From positions 1,860,001 through 1,924,000 of the forward strand of contig OZ244596.1 of the NCBI GenBank assembly GCA_965218235.1: a stretch of DNA of 64,000 nt. The letters run 5' to 3'. The notes beneath the pieces were generated by a model. That model was not told the DNA's origin, ran no database searches, and was given only the letters and a program-made list of their open reading frames with translations. The position numbers and the translations under genes were made by a program. This document shows positions 8,022 to 17,271 of this stretch, one piece after another; the first letter of the stretch is position 1; every line of letters begins with the position of its first letter. This DNA comes from CADCWK01 sp965218235 (lineage in GTDB: Bacteria > Chloroflexota > Chloroflexia > Thermomicrobiales > UBA6265).

Positions 8022-10856
8022 TTGTCCGACTCGCGCACCGGACCCGCTCCCTCGAACAACGCCAATGCCGCCCATCTCACCGGTGAAGCGCTCTCCGTGC
8101 GCGAGGCAGCGCGGATCAAAGGCGTCTCGTACTCCACCACGCTGCGAGCGATCCGGGCCGGACGATTGCCGTCGCGCCGGGTCGGCCGGACGCTCCTGAT
8201 CTTACCGACCGATCTCGACCGCTGGGAGCCGGGTCGCTCGGCCGGAGCGACCGTTACCCGGACGACGACCAACGGGACCACGCCTTCGACCACCCGCGAG
8301 ACGAAGCTGCTCGCCCGGATGGCCTGGCTCGCTGGTCTCCCGATGAACGATCGCGATGGGTCGACCCTAGGGACCATCTGCGAACGGCTCGTCGCCGATC
8401 TCGATCTGCTCTCGGCGTCGGTCTGGTCGCTGAGTCGCTCCGGCCAGCGGTTCACCCCGTTCGCGCTGTACGGCCCGATCGATGCCGCTTCCGCCGAAGG
8501 CATCTCCCTGCGGGAAACCGGCGCGGCGCTGACGATGCTCCGGCCGGGTCTGCAGGAGGTCGACGGCGAGATCCTGTTTCCCGCCGGAGACCGACGACGA
8601 GCATGGTACGTCGTCGCTCCGATCCGGGCCGAGCGGCAACTGACGGGTCTCATCATCCTCGCCTCCGAGAACGATTGGGGCGCCCTAATCGAGGACGAGC
8701 GACAGTGGGCCGAGCTGCTCGTCACGATCCTTGCCTCCGATCTGTTGGGTCAGCAGCGCCAGTCGCTTGACGAGGCGCGGACCCGGCAGCTCCAGACGCT
8801 GATCGACGCTCTGCCCGAGGCAGCGGCGGTCGCCGATGTCTCAGCCCGGATTCTGGTCGCCAACCGCGCCTTCCGGGGACAGTTCGGCCTCCTGCCCGAG
8901 TCGCTCGAGATCGGGGTCGACCTGGCGGCGCTCCTTGGGCAGGTCGAGCAGCTGAATGACGCCGCAGGCAAGCGGTCGGTCGTGCCGAGGCTCCGCGCAG
9001 CCCTCGATGCTGCCGACGCGACCATGTTGCCGCTGGTTCTGGCTCCCCCCGGAGATCGTGGGGTCGACCGGCTCGTCATCACGCCGATCGACGCCCCTGG
9101 GGAGACCGATGAGGGATCCCGCGCTTCGCTAGTCCGGATCGTTTCGCCGCCGACTCCGACCGGTGCGCCACAACCTTCGGATCGATGTTCCGTCGCGAGC
9201 CCGAAGTCTGATCGGTCCGCCGGCACGGTGGTCGAGATCGACCGGATGATCGACTTCGTGACCGCCCTCGGAGCTGGTGAGCATCTCAAAGAGGTTCTCC
9301 AGGCCGGTGTCGATGAGCTTCGGGACATTTTCGGCGCCAGCGCCGGCTCGATCGTGCTCCGCCGGGCGGACGGGATGCTGGTCCGGTTGTCGCCCAGCGG
9401 CTTCGAGGCGGCGACCGTCCTCGATACCCTGGTCGATCCGGCTCGACTCCCTTCGGCCCAGACGGCGATGGGCGAGCGCCGGGCCGTCGTGCTCCGTCGC
9501 TCGACGGCGAATGTCCACGAGACCGAAGCCCTCGATCGCGCTGGCGTCGACGGGGGACTGATCATTCCGCTCCTGGTTGGAGACCGGGCGATCGGCCTGG
9601 CCGTGCTGGCCTTCTTCGCCGATCCGGATGGGGTCACGCTGGAGCAGGCCGAGCTCGCGGCCGGCCTGGGGCGCTACCTGGCCTCAGCGATCAGCAATGC
9701 CCGCAACTGGGACCGCTGGGGCGTCGCTCAGCGTCACCTGCTGACCGTGATCGACCAGCTTCCACAGGGGGTCGTCGTGGTCGATGCGGCCGACGGCTCG
9801 CTGCTGGTCGCCAACCGGGCGGCCGGCGCGCTCTGGGGCACGGAGTTCCATGGCAGCGCAGACACCGACGACGTCACCGCGTTGGGGGATGCGGTCCAGG
9901 ACCAGGGAGCCGCGCAGCTGACCGCCTCCCGCATGACCGTTCATGGAGCCAATGGTGATCCGTTCCCTGAGGGCGAGACGCCGATGGGACAAACTCTGCG
10001 CCTTGGCGAGCGCCGGTTGGGCGAGCCGCTGACGGTGGTTCGGAGCGACGGGACGACCGTCCGGGTGATCGGCAACCACGTCCCCATCCTGGCCGCTGAC
10101 GGCCGCATCCTCAGCGCCGTCGGCGTCTTCCAGGACATCGAGCAGCTCCGGGAGGTCGACCGGGCCAAGGACGAGTTCCTCTCGGTCGTCGCCCACGAGC
10201 TGCGCAACCCGCTGACGTCCCTCCGCGGAAACATGCAGCTGCTCCAGCGCCGTCTCGGGCGGACGGGCGATGCCACACAAGCCGACGATCTGACCCGCCT
10301 CGACGGGCTGATCGCCCAGACCGACCGGATCAATCATCTGGTTGGCCGGCTGCTCGACGTCTCCCGTGCCGATTTCGACCGGATCACGCTGGAGTGTGAC
10401 CGTTGCGACGGAGCTGTCGTCGTCGCTCAGGCGGTCGAGACGGCCAGGGGACAGGCGACGACAGCTCATATCCTCGTCGCCGTGCTCCCGGATGAGCTGC
10501 CAGTCGTCTGGGACCATGTTCGGATCGCACAGGTCCTCGACAACCTGCTCTCCAACGCGCTCAAGTATGCCCTGCCCGGCGAGATCCGCGTCTCACTCCG
10601 GGCGGTCGAAGAGGGACAGGTCGAGATCACCGTTATGGACGAAGGCCCGGGCATGTCCGACGCCGTCAGGGCGCGGGTCTTCGAGCGGTACTACCGGGCG
10701 GCCGGCAATTCGTCCGGCCTCGATGGGCTCGGGATCGGCCTCTACATCAGCTCCCGTATCGTCGCGGCCCACCACGGCACGATCAGTGTCGCGGACGCCC
10801 CCGGCGGTGGCTCCGTCTTCACCGTCCGCCTGCCGCTCGACGCCACCCATCCGTAG
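8022..10856 (+). CDS. Sensor histidine kinase with N-terminal excisionase-type HTH, GAF and PAS domains
   Basis: 944 residues from a TTG at 8022 with GGAG seven bases upstream; TTG 7983 and GTG 8001 are alternatives. Residues 25-68 are a MerR/excisionase-type helix-turn-helix (LSVREAARIKGVSYSTTLRAIRAGRLPSRRVGRTLLILPTDLDRW). A GAF-like region follows at about 95-235, a PAS at about 250 (LIDALPEAAAVADVSARILVANRAF), a GAF at about 425-560 and a second PAS at about 585 (VIDQLPQGVVVVDAADGSLLVANRAA). The HisKA box FLSVVAHELRNPLTSL has His725. The ATPase domain has N845 in NLLSNALKYA, then DEGPGMS and GLGIGLYIS. No membrane helix is seen, so it is a cytoplasmic sensor. No receiver domain or response regulator is adjacent. 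A DNA-binding domain on a kinase is unusual. Confidence 0.9.
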   Translation: MSDSRTGPAPSNNANAAHLTGEALSVREAARIKGVSYSTTLRAIRAGRLPSRRVGRTLLILPTDLDRWEPGRSAGATVTRTTTNGTTPSTTRETKLLARMAWLAGLPMNDRDGSTLGTICERLVADLDLLSASVWSLSRSGQRFTPFALYGPIDAASAEGISLRETGAALTMLRPGLQEVDGEILFPAGDRRRAWYVVAPIRAERQLTGLIILASENDWGALIEDERQWAELLVTILASDLLGQQRQSLDEARTRQLQTLIDALPEAAAVADVSARILVANRAFRGQFGLLPESLEIGVDLAALLGQVEQLNDAAGKRSVVPRLRAALDAADATMLPLVLAPPGDRGVDRLVITPIDAPGETDEGSRASLVRIVSPPTPTGAPQPSDRCSVASPKSDRSAGTVVEIDRMIDFVTALGAGEHLKEVLQAGVDELRDIFGASAGSIVLRRADGMLVRLSPSGFEAATVLDTLVDPARLPSAQTAMGERRAVVLRRSTANVHETEALDRAGVDGGLIIPLLVGDRAIGLAVLAFFADPDGVTLEQAELAAGLGRYLASAISNARNWDRWGVAQRHLLTVIDQLPQGVVVVDAADGSLLVANRAAGALWGTEFHGSADTDDVTALGDAVQDQGAAQLTASRMTVHGANGDPFPEGETPMGQTLRLGERRLGEPLTVVRSDGTTVRVIGNHVPILAADGRILSAVGVFQDIEQLREVDRAKDEFLSVVAHELRNPLTSLRGNMQLLQRRLGRTGDATQADDLTRLDGLIAQTDRINHLVGRLLDVSRADFDRITLECDRCDGAVVVAQAVETARGQATTAHILVAVLPDELPVVWDHVRIAQVLDNLLSNALKYALPGEIRVSLRAVEEGQVEITVMDEGPGMSDAVRARVFERYYRAAGNSSGLDGLGIGLYISSRIVAAHHGTISVADAPGGGSVFTVRLPLDATHP

Positions 10857-10906
10857 AGGGTCGTCTCCGGTCTGGGCGGCCGCAAACGAACGGTGCGGCT
10901 TTGCAT

Positions 10907-12937
10907 TTACCGTTCGGTCAGCCAGCGCTGCTGGTACGGGGTCAGGGTGATGCCGTCGTCGGACCGGGACCACGGCTCGCCGCCGAGCAGGTCAATCGCC
11001 CAGGAGACGTCCATGAGGCTGTGGATGATCTCAGCTGGGAGATGGATGGTCCGCTCCGTCCAGTTCGCCAGAATCAGGACCGCCTCGCCGCCCGTCTGGC
11101 GGGTCAGGGCGAAGACCGCGTTGTCGCCAACGTCATGGACGACCGTATCCGGGCCAGTGAAGGCCGGGTGGCGCCGGACCAGGGCCAGCCGTGCCAATCC
11201 CTCGGTGACGCGAGCCTCGGCCGTTCCAGGGATGTCCACCAGCCTCAGGCGGTCCCAGGCCATCTCCGGTCGGTTGGCCCAGCGGCTGTCGCCGGCCCGG
11301 TCCGGGTCGTCGCGGTAGCCATGGTCGTTGAGGGTGGCGAGCTCGTCGCCAAGGTAGATCAGCGGCATCCCCGGCAGGGCGAAGGCGATCCCGTAGAGGG
11401 CGAGGATTCGGCCGATCGCGAGGTCGACCTCGGCCGACCCCTCCTCGGCCAGCGCCTTGTCCAGTCCCGCCAGCGAGGCGGTCGTTCCGGTGACGCGGGC
11501 GTCGCCCGTCTTCGGGTTCTCCTGGAACGGCAGCCCGCGGGCGAATGAGCCGGGGAAGCGGCCGGTGTAGAACCGGTTCAGGAACGAGCGGTGGTCGAAG
11601 CCGTTGATCCCGACCTGGGCCGCGTCGGCGTCGTCGAACGTCCAGCCGATGTCGTCGTGGCTGCGGACGTAGTTCAGCCAGGCCGTGCCCGGCGGCACGG
11701 CGAGCCGGTGGCTGAGCGACTGGCGCAGCAGGCTGGTGTCGCGGGTGGCGAGCGCTTCCCAGCCGAGTGCCATCTGGAGCGGGTTGTAGCTCAGCTGGCA
11801 CTCGGCCGAGTCGATATAGCTGACGACCTCGTCCGGGTGGACGATCGCCTCGGACAGGAAGACCATCGCCGGGGCGGCGATCCGGACCAGCGCGTTGTAG
11901 GCCCGGACGAGGTCGTGGACCTGCGGCAGGCTCTCCGAACTCGTGTCGGGCTGCTTCCAGGTGAAGGCGACCGCGTCCAGCCGGATGACGTCGGCGCCCA
12001 TGTTCGCCAGCGCCAGCATTTCGCCGGCCATCCGGACGAAGACGTCCGGGTTGGTGTAGTCGAGGTCCCACTGGAAGCTGTTGAACGTCGTCCAGACCCA
12101 GCGCCGCAGGCCAGGGTCGTAGCTGAAGCTGCCGGAGCGGGTCTCGGGGAAGATCTCCCGCAGGGTGCCGTCGTAGGCGTCGGGCACGGTTCGGTCCGGG
12201 AACATCAGGTACGGGTTCTGGTCCTCGTCGTCGACGGCGTCGTCCGGCGCGGCGCGGAGTTCGCGGACCCAGCGGTGATTGCTGGCGGTGTGGTTGAAGA
12301 TGAAGTCAAGGGCGAGGTCGATTCCGGCCCCATGCAGTTCGGTGGCGAGGGTCCGAAGGTCGTCGATCGTGCCGAGGTCGGGCCGGACAGTCCGGTAATC
12401 GCTGACGGCGTAGCCGCCGTCGTTCTCGCCGTCCGGCACGGCGAACAGCGGCATGAGGTGGAGCAGGCCGATGCCGAGTTGGGTGAGGTAGGGAATCCGG
12501 GCGGTCAGGCTGGGCAGGTCGCCGGCGAAGCGGTCGACGTAGCAGACCCCGGCCACGATCTGGTGGTCGGTGTACCAGGCGATCCCGTCGCGATCAGCGT
12601 CCCGTCGCCGGAGATCGGCCGGGCGGGACAGCCAGCTCTCGAGCGCCACGATGAGGAGGCGCCGCGTGTGCCAGGCGAGGTCGTCGCGGCCGGCGTAGAG
12701 GGCGAGGAAATGCGCATACAGCGTCGGGAAGTGGGCGTCGAGCCGTTGAGAGAAGGTCGCCCAGACGGCGTCATCGAGGCCGTTGGCGACGATGATTTGC
12801 CGTGCATGGTCGGCCAGCTCAGGCCGAAGCCGCCGTAGCGCCACTTTCGCTCGGCGGTCCGGTGTCTCGGGAATGCCGAGTGGGTTGGGAGGGAACCCGG
12901 GCGCCGGTTCGGTGGGACGCATCTGCTCGGTCGGCAC
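10907..12937 (-). CDS. Amylosucrase (GH13)
   Basis: 676 residues from a GTG at 12937 with GGGAG nine bases upstream (ATG 12922 is possible). Amylosucrase transfers glucose from sucrose to an alpha-1,4-glucan and releases fructose. The helical N-terminal domain (HFPTLYAHFLALYAGRDDLAWHTRRLL) is characteristic. The barrel has LDFIFNHTASNHRWV, the nucleophile Asp in GADVIRLDAVAFTWK, the acid/base Glu in VFLSEAIVHPDEVV, and YVRSHDDIGWTF. The run from QLSYNPLQMALGWEAL to NRFYTGRFPGSFARGLPFQENPKTGDARVTG follows amylosucrase rather than sucrose phosphorylase or plain amylase. No signal peptide is seen, so it is cytosolic or non-classically released. It stands alone; a sucrose importer is not adjacent. 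Confidence 0.93.
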   Translation of the reverse strand: MPTEQMRPTEPAPGFPPNPLGIPETPDRRAKVALRRLRPELADHARQIIVANGLDDAVWATFSQRLDAHFPTLYAHFLALYAGRDDLAWHTRRLLIVALESWLSRPADLRRRDADRDGIAWYTDHQIVAGVCYVDRFAGDLPSLTARIPYLTQLGIGLLHLMPLFAVPDGENDGGYAVSDYRTVRPDLGTIDDLRTLATELHGAGIDLALDFIFNHTASNHRWVRELRAAPDDAVDDEDQNPYLMFPDRTVPDAYDGTLREIFPETRSGSFSYDPGLRRWVWTTFNSFQWDLDYTNPDVFVRMAGEMLALANMGADVIRLDAVAFTWKQPDTSSESLPQVHDLVRAYNALVRIAAPAMVFLSEAIVHPDEVVSYIDSAECQLSYNPLQMALGWEALATRDTSLLRQSLSHRLAVPPGTAWLNYVRSHDDIGWTFDDADAAQVGINGFDHRSFLNRFYTGRFPGSFARGLPFQENPKTGDARVTGTTASLAGLDKALAEEGSAEVDLAIGRILALYGIAFALPGMPLIYLGDELATLNDHGYRDDPDRAGDSRWANRPEMAWDRLRLVDIPGTAEARVTEGLARLALVRRHPAFTGPDTVVHDVGDNAVFALTRQTGGEAVLILANWTERTIHLPAEIIHSLMDVSWAIDLLGGEPWSRSDDGITLTPYQQRWLTER

Positions 12938-13179
12938 GTCGAATGCTCCCGGACGGATCAGCGGTCGTTGGATGCGCGAGGCGTTCGACGATCATAGGGC
13001 GTTTGCCGGGATGGTGAGAAGACGTTGCGCGAGGCCCGCTATCGGATGGCCGGGGCTGGTCACGGCCGAGCCACCATGCCTGTCGTCGTTGGGACATGGC
13101 TCTCGCTCCGCTGGTCCTGGCCCCGCGGCAAGGCACCATCCCTCGTGGCGGTGCCCGCGCCGCGGGAGGGTCGGATCCG

Positions 13180-14082
13180 CTACTCGACTGGCAGGTGCCA
13201 CGCGGTCTGGCTGGCTTCCCGCCAGGCGCCGATCCGCCGGAACTTCAGGTAGCGGTCATTGAGCAGCCGGTCGCCAGTCTCGGACTCGCTGGGTGCGTAG
13301 ATCCCGTCGAGTGTGTCGAGCGTCTCGCTCAGGACCCGGCCGACCCGTTGGATCGTCTCCTGTGGGGCCTCGTGGGCCGGGACCGGTTCCGGGATGACGG
13401 CGTCGATGATCCCGAAGTCGTACAGCTCCGGAGCGGTCAGGCGCATCGTCTCGGCGGCCTCGGGCGCCTTGCTGGCGTCCTTCCAGAGGATCGAGGCGCA
13501 GGCCTCGGGGGATGCGACCGCGTAGATCGAGTTCTCAAGCATCAGGATCCGGTCGGCGACGCCGATCGCCAGGGCGCCGCCGGAGCCGCCCTGGCCGATC
13601 ACGCAGGCGACCATCGGGGTTGCGGTGGTGGCCATCGCCATCAGGCTCTCGGCGATCGCCGTTGCCTGGCCACGCTCCTCCGAACCGAGGCCGGGGTCGG
13701 CGCCGGGGGTATCGATCAGGGTTACGACCGGCAGGCCGAACAGGCCGGCGTGCTCCAGCAGACGGCGCGCCTTGCGGTAGCCTTCGGGCCGGACCATGCC
13801 GAAGTTCCGGGCGATGTTCTCCCGTGTGTCGATTCCGCGCTGCTGGCCGAGGACCATCACCGTCCGGCTACCGAGCTGGCCGATCCCGCCGATCAGGGCG
13901 AGGTCGTCGCCGTGGGCCCGGTCGCCGTGCAACTCGACGAAGTCGGTGACCAGGGCGTCGACGTAATCCAGCGTTCGGGGACGCTCGGGCATCCGCGCCA
14001 GTTTGACCCGATCCCAGGCGGGGATCGCTCGGTGGTTGGCGCGTTCGTCCGAGACCCCGTTGGCGCTGGCGGGTGGCGTCAC
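13180..14082 (-). CDS. accA: Acetyl-CoA carboxylase carboxyltransferase subunit alpha
   Basis: 300 residues, GTG start overlapping the stop of accD by 4 bp. With AccD it forms the carboxyltransferase that moves carboxyl from biotin on AccB to acetyl-CoA, giving malonyl-CoA for fatty acid synthesis. Visible features are RPRTLDYVDALVTDFVELHGDRAHGDD near the start, PEGYRKARRLLEHAGLFGLPVVTLIDTPGADPGLGSEERGQ, and the crotonase-fold GEGGSGGALAIG-type oxyanion segment, here GQGGSGGALAIGVADRILMLENSIYAVASPEACASILW. This last string is diagnostic for AccA. Biotin carboxylase and carrier genes are not in the window. Confidence 0.96.
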   Translation of the reverse strand: MTPPASANGVSDERANHRAIPAWDRVKLARMPERPRTLDYVDALVTDFVELHGDRAHGDDLALIGGIGQLGSRTVMVLGQQRGIDTRENIARNFGMVRPEGYRKARRLLEHAGLFGLPVVTLIDTPGADPGLGSEERGQATAIAESLMAMATTATPMVACVIGQGGSGGALAIGVADRILMLENSIYAVASPEACASILWKDASKAPEAAETMRLTAPELYDFGIIDAVIPEPVPAHEAPQETIQRVGRVLSETLDTLDGIYAPSESETGDRLLNDRYLKFRRIGAWREASQTAWHLPVE

Positions 14083-15089
14083 GAATGTCGCTCCCCGTTC
14101 TGGCCGATGACCACGGCTTCCTCGTCGACGATGAAACCGGTCGCGAACGATGCCTCGCCGGGTAGCGTGACAACGACCTCCTCCGTCGTCAGCGGTCCGG
14201 TGCGGTCAGCCGAACGCAGCCGGGCCGATGCCCGGGCGTAGTGCCCGAGCAGACTTACGATGATTCCGCGCAACTCGGGGCGGGCGACGATCTGGTCGAG
14301 CATGCCGTGCTGGAGGAAGAACTCGGCGGTCTGGAACCCCTCGGGCAGCTTCTGCCTGGTGATCTGTTCGATGACGCGTGGACCCGAGAAGCCGATCATC
14401 GCACCGGGCTCGGCCAGGATGATGTCGGCAACCGTCGCGTACGAAGCGGACACGCCGCCGTAGCAGGGATCGGTCAGCAGCGCGAAGTGCGGCAGGCCCG
14501 CCCGCCGCATTCGGCCGAGGGCGGCGACAGTCTTGGCCATCTGCATGAGGGAGAACATGCCCTCGTGCATCCGCGCCCCGCCTGAGGCTGAGATCGTCAG
14601 CAGCGGCATCCGCAGGGCCAGACAGCGCTCGGTCGCCCGGACGAACTTCTCGCCGAAGACCGACCCCATGCTGGCGCCCATGAAGTCGAAGTCGCAGACG
14701 GCCAGGCCAACCTCATGACCACCGATCGAGACCCGGCCCGTGATCAGGGCTTCCGGCTCGTGCGCCTTGCGGGAGGACGACGCGACCCTCTTCGTGTAGG
14801 AGCCAGTGCCATCGACGAAGCGGAGCGGGTCCTCCGGCCGCAGCTCGGTGTCCCATTCCCGGAACGTGCCATCGTCGGCGAGGATGAAGATCCGCTCGCG
14901 GGCGCGGAGGCGAAAGTGATGGGCGCACTTCGGGCAGACTCGCGCGTTCTGACGAAGTTCCTTCGAATACAGCAACTCGCCGCACTGTGGGCACTTCACC
15001 CAGAGGTCGTCGGGAATCTGCTGGTCCGCCGCCGTGCCGTCATCGGTCTTCGGCTGGAACTTGTTCTGCCGGTTGAAGAAGCTGCGCAT
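14079..15089 (-). CDS. accD: Acetyl-CoA carboxylase carboxyltransferase subunit beta
   Basis: 336 residues from the ATG at 15089. An N-terminal zinc ribbon is visible: CPQCGELLYSKELRQNARVCPKCAHHF, two C-x2-C pairs that bind zinc and nucleic acid. The crotonase-fold core follows: TGRVSIGGHEVGLAVCDFDFMGASMGSVFGEKFVRA, LLTISASGGARMHEGMFSLMQMAKT and DPCYGGVSASYATVADIILAEPGAMIGFSGPRVIEQ. It is the first gene of an accD-accA pair and is transcribed away from thpR. Its 460-bp upstream region contains a strong hairpin (15161-15181), discussed separately. Confidence 0.96.
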   Translation of the reverse strand: MRSFFNRQNKFQPKTDDGTAADQQIPDDLWVKCPQCGELLYSKELRQNARVCPKCAHHFRLRARERIFILADDGTFREWDTELRPEDPLRFVDGTGSYTKRVASSSRKAHEPEALITGRVSIGGHEVGLAVCDFDFMGASMGSVFGEKFVRATERCLALRMPLLTISASGGARMHEGMFSLMQMAKTVAALGRMRRAGLPHFALLTDPCYGGVSASYATVADIILAEPGAMIGFSGPRVIEQITRQKLPEGFQTAEFFLQHGMLDQIVARPELRGIIVSLLGHYARASARLRSADRTGPLTTEEVVVTLPGEASFATGFIVDEEAVVIGQNGERHS

Positions 15090-15550
15090 GGATTCTGTGT
15101 CCCCTTGCCGGCCCGGCGCCCGCCATGGCCGGAGACACCCGCGTGTCCTGATGTGCCAGACCGCCCGGCACCGCCGGGCGGACCGTTGCCCTCACGTTCC
15201 GATTGCCCCGTCTGCCCGGCGCCGCCGGCAATCGCGCCGGTGGGCTGATCGATGTCGGAACGACACAGGGAAACGGTGCGGACGGACGAGGCGGCGCGGG
15301 TGCCGCGCCCGTCAGGATCATCCGCGACCGGTATGCACAGACGACGCAGGATAGTGTACTCGCCCTTCGATGTTCAAGATGGCGCCCGCCCGTCTCGTTC
15401 CTGGTGCAGGGGGCACCACCTGGTCCAGATCCCGTGGCCGGGGTCTGCCCATGGCCGTCGGGAGCGCCGGGACTGACCTCTGCGAGCCGAAAAGAGGATG
15501 GAGTACGGGGACTCAACGCCATCGCCGTGCGTCGCCCCTATACTTGACCA
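15090..15550. other. Divergent intergenic region between accD and thpR
   Basis: No gene is seen in these 461 bp. It should hold the promoters of both flanking genes. On the accD side is a 9-bp perfect hairpin at 15161-15181 (CCGCCCGGC, loop ACC), 72 bases before the accD start, which may act in a leader. On the thpR side a TATACT box lies at 15539-15544. No repeat of the GTAGGG family was found here. Confidence 0.5.
15539..15544 (+). promoter_or_regulatory. Candidate -10 box of thpR (leaderless start)
   Basis: TATACT lies seven bases before the thpR ATG at 15551, so a transcript would begin at or beside the start codon. No Shine-Dalgarno sequence precedes the ATG, which fits a leaderless mRNA. 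No good -35 box is visible 16-18 bases upstream. Confidence 0.4.
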
Positions 15551-16264
15551 ATGCCGAGGAAACGCCAGAAATTCGTGCGGGAGCGCCCTCCCGACCCGTC
15601 GGACCTCACGGCATCGTGGAGGCTCTTGATCGCCATCCCGATGCCGCCAGCCGTCACCCAGATGGTGCGGGACATCGTCGCCCGGCTATCGGCCGACGAG
15701 TCCCTCCCGGTCCGCTGGGTGGAGCCGGACCAGACGCACCTGACCGTCCAATTCATCGGCGAGGTCCCTGGTGAGCAGGCCGAACTGATCCGGATGGCGA
15801 TCGCCCCGGCCTTCGCCGAGCATCAGGTCTTCCGGCTGCGGACGGCCGACCTCGGCGTGTTCCCGTCGATCCGGCGGCCGCGGGTGCTGTGGGTCGGGCT
15901 CCACGGACCGACCCACCGGCTGGAGTCGGTCCGGAACGACGTCACGGCGGCCCTGGCCGGGATCGAGGCGCCCCACGACGCATCGCCGTATCACCCGCAC
16001 CTCACGATCGGGCGGTTCCGCAGTGTCGCCAACCACCGGACCCGGGATCTGCCGGAGCGGATCCGGACCCGGTTCGAGACGCTGATGGCGGAGGGGCTGG
16101 GCACCATGCGACAGCCGATCGCGATCCCGATCGACGAGGTCCTGCTGCTGCGGAGCCTGATCGACCATCGCGGGTCGCGCCACGAGATCATCGAGCGCTA
16201 CCCGCTGGTCCCGCGCCACCCCGAACGGGGATCGAGCCCGGCCCCCGGAGTCGATGGCGGCTGA
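15551..16264 (+). CDS. thpR: RNA 2',3'-cyclic phosphodiesterase (2H phosphoesterase)
   Basis: 237 residues. The two H-x-T-x motifs of the 2H superfamily are present: QTHLTVQFIGEV and YHPHLTIGRF, about 95 residues apart. They supply the paired catalytic histidines that open 2',3'-cyclic phosphates or, in vitro, join 2'-5' RNA ends. WRLLIAIPMPPAV is the typical first strand. The C-terminal LLLRSLIDHRGSRHEIIERYPL also fits ThpR/LigT. The protein has a basic N-terminus (MPRKRQKFVRERPP) that may contact RNA. It stands alone between divergent accD and a convergent lactonase gene. Confidence 0.9.
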   Translation: MPRKRQKFVRERPPDPSDLTASWRLLIAIPMPPAVTQMVRDIVARLSADESLPVRWVEPDQTHLTVQFIGEVPGEQAELIRMAIAPAFAEHQVFRLRTADLGVFPSIRRPRVLWVGLHGPTHRLESVRNDVTAALAGIEAPHDASPYHPHLTIGRFRSVANHRTRDLPERIRTRFETLMAEGLGTMRQPIAIPIDEVLLLRSLIDHRGSRHEIIERYPLVPRHPERGSSPAPGVDGG

Positions 16265-16279
16265 GCCCGCTTCGGGCTC
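16263..16279. terminator. Hairpin at the end of thpR
   Basis: GAGCCCG-CTT-CGGGCTC forms a perfect 7-bp stem that begins inside the thpR stop codon. No T run follows. It lies between convergent genes and may limit read-through in both directions. Confidence 0.35.
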
Positions 16280-16338
16280 GCGATCCACCCCGTTCCACCC
16301 CATGCCGTCACCGCGATCCGTCGTCTGGCTCGCTTCAG

Positions 16339-17271
16339 TCAGGGGACCTTCGCGCTTGCGTTTGCTGACTGAGCCGTTGTCAGCGACGATCGCTGATTGA
16401 GGATACGGGAGCGAAATGGCGGTCGGCCGGTGACGCCCGGCTGGAAGCGGAACAGCGACCCCGCGAGTGGGCCCGTCGTCGGCCGGTCCGGCCCCTCGGC
16501 GCTGGTCGCGAAGGCGGTCCGGTACTCATCGCCACCGAAGGCGATGCTGGTCATCTTCTGAGCCGGAAACGTCACCGATCCGGAGAGGCTCCCATCCGGA
16601 CGGAAATGATTGATCCGACTACCGCCGTAGCTGGCCGACCAGATGCTGTCGTCGGCGTCGAGCGTCATTCCGTCCGGCTGGTCCGGACCGTCCTCCGGCA
16701 GTGTCACGACGATTTCGCCTTCGCCAAGGTCGCCGGTCGCCTTGTCGTAGGGGTAGCGGGTGATCGTCCGGCGGGTCGTGTTGGTGTGATAGAAGTGGGC
16801 GACGTCCCGGGTGATGCCCATCCCGTTCGAGACACCGGCGTCCTCGATCATGGTCGTCAGGCTCCCGTCGGGATCGAGCCGGTAGAGGCGACCGCTCCGA
16901 TCGGGCCCCGGCATCGTCCCGCAGAAGACCCGCCCCATGGGATCGGCGAAGACATCATTGAAGCGCGTGTCGTGGTCCTCGGCGATGTCCGGGCGAATCG
17001 GGACGGTCCGGCCGCCGGTGAATCGGCTGATCCGGCCGGCCGCCTGGAACAGCAGGAGGCTGCCGTCGGTCTGGATCGTCATGCCGGCGATGGTTTCGCC
17101 GCGCAGCACGACGTCGGTGACGCTGGTCGCCGGGTCGTGGCGGTGGAGCAGCTGGCCGAGGATGTCAGTGAAGTAGAGGACCCGCTCGTCCGCATGCCAG
17201 ATCGCGCTCTCCCCCAGGCTGAGTGGCGCGTCGTAGACGACCTCGGGCCGGATGTCGGACAGCGTGGTCAT
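16339..17271 (-). CDS. SMP-30/gluconolactonase/LRE family sugar lactonase
   Basis: 310 residues. This six-bladed propeller family hydrolyses sugar-acid lactones with a divalent metal. The opening LGESAIWHADERVLYFTDILGQLLHRHDP carries the metal-binding Glu in the family pattern (L-G-E-x-x-x-W). RFNDVFADPMGRVFCGTMPG and the D-x-x-GLSNG-like GVSNGMGITRDVAHFYHTNT supply the Asn and the next ligand. The DGMTLDADDSIWSASYGG segment holds the catalytic Asp. Its start overlaps the stop of the upstream SDR gene by 4 bp, so dehydrogenase and lactonase likely act in sequence on a sugar: oxidation to the lactone, then hydrolysis. The actual sugar is not evident. Confidence 0.88.
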   Translation of the reverse strand: MTTLSDIRPEVVYDAPLSLGESAIWHADERVLYFTDILGQLLHRHDPATSVTDVVLRGETIAGMTIQTDGSLLLFQAAGRISRFTGGRTVPIRPDIAEDHDTRFNDVFADPMGRVFCGTMPGPDRSGRLYRLDPDGSLTTMIEDAGVSNGMGITRDVAHFYHTNTTRRTITRYPYDKATGDLGEGEIVVTLPEDGPDQPDGMTLDADDSIWSASYGGSRINHFRPDGSLSGSVTFPAQKMTSIAFGGDEYRTAFATSAEGPDRPTTGPLAGSLFRFQPGVTGRPPFRSRILNQRSSLTTAQSANASAKVP

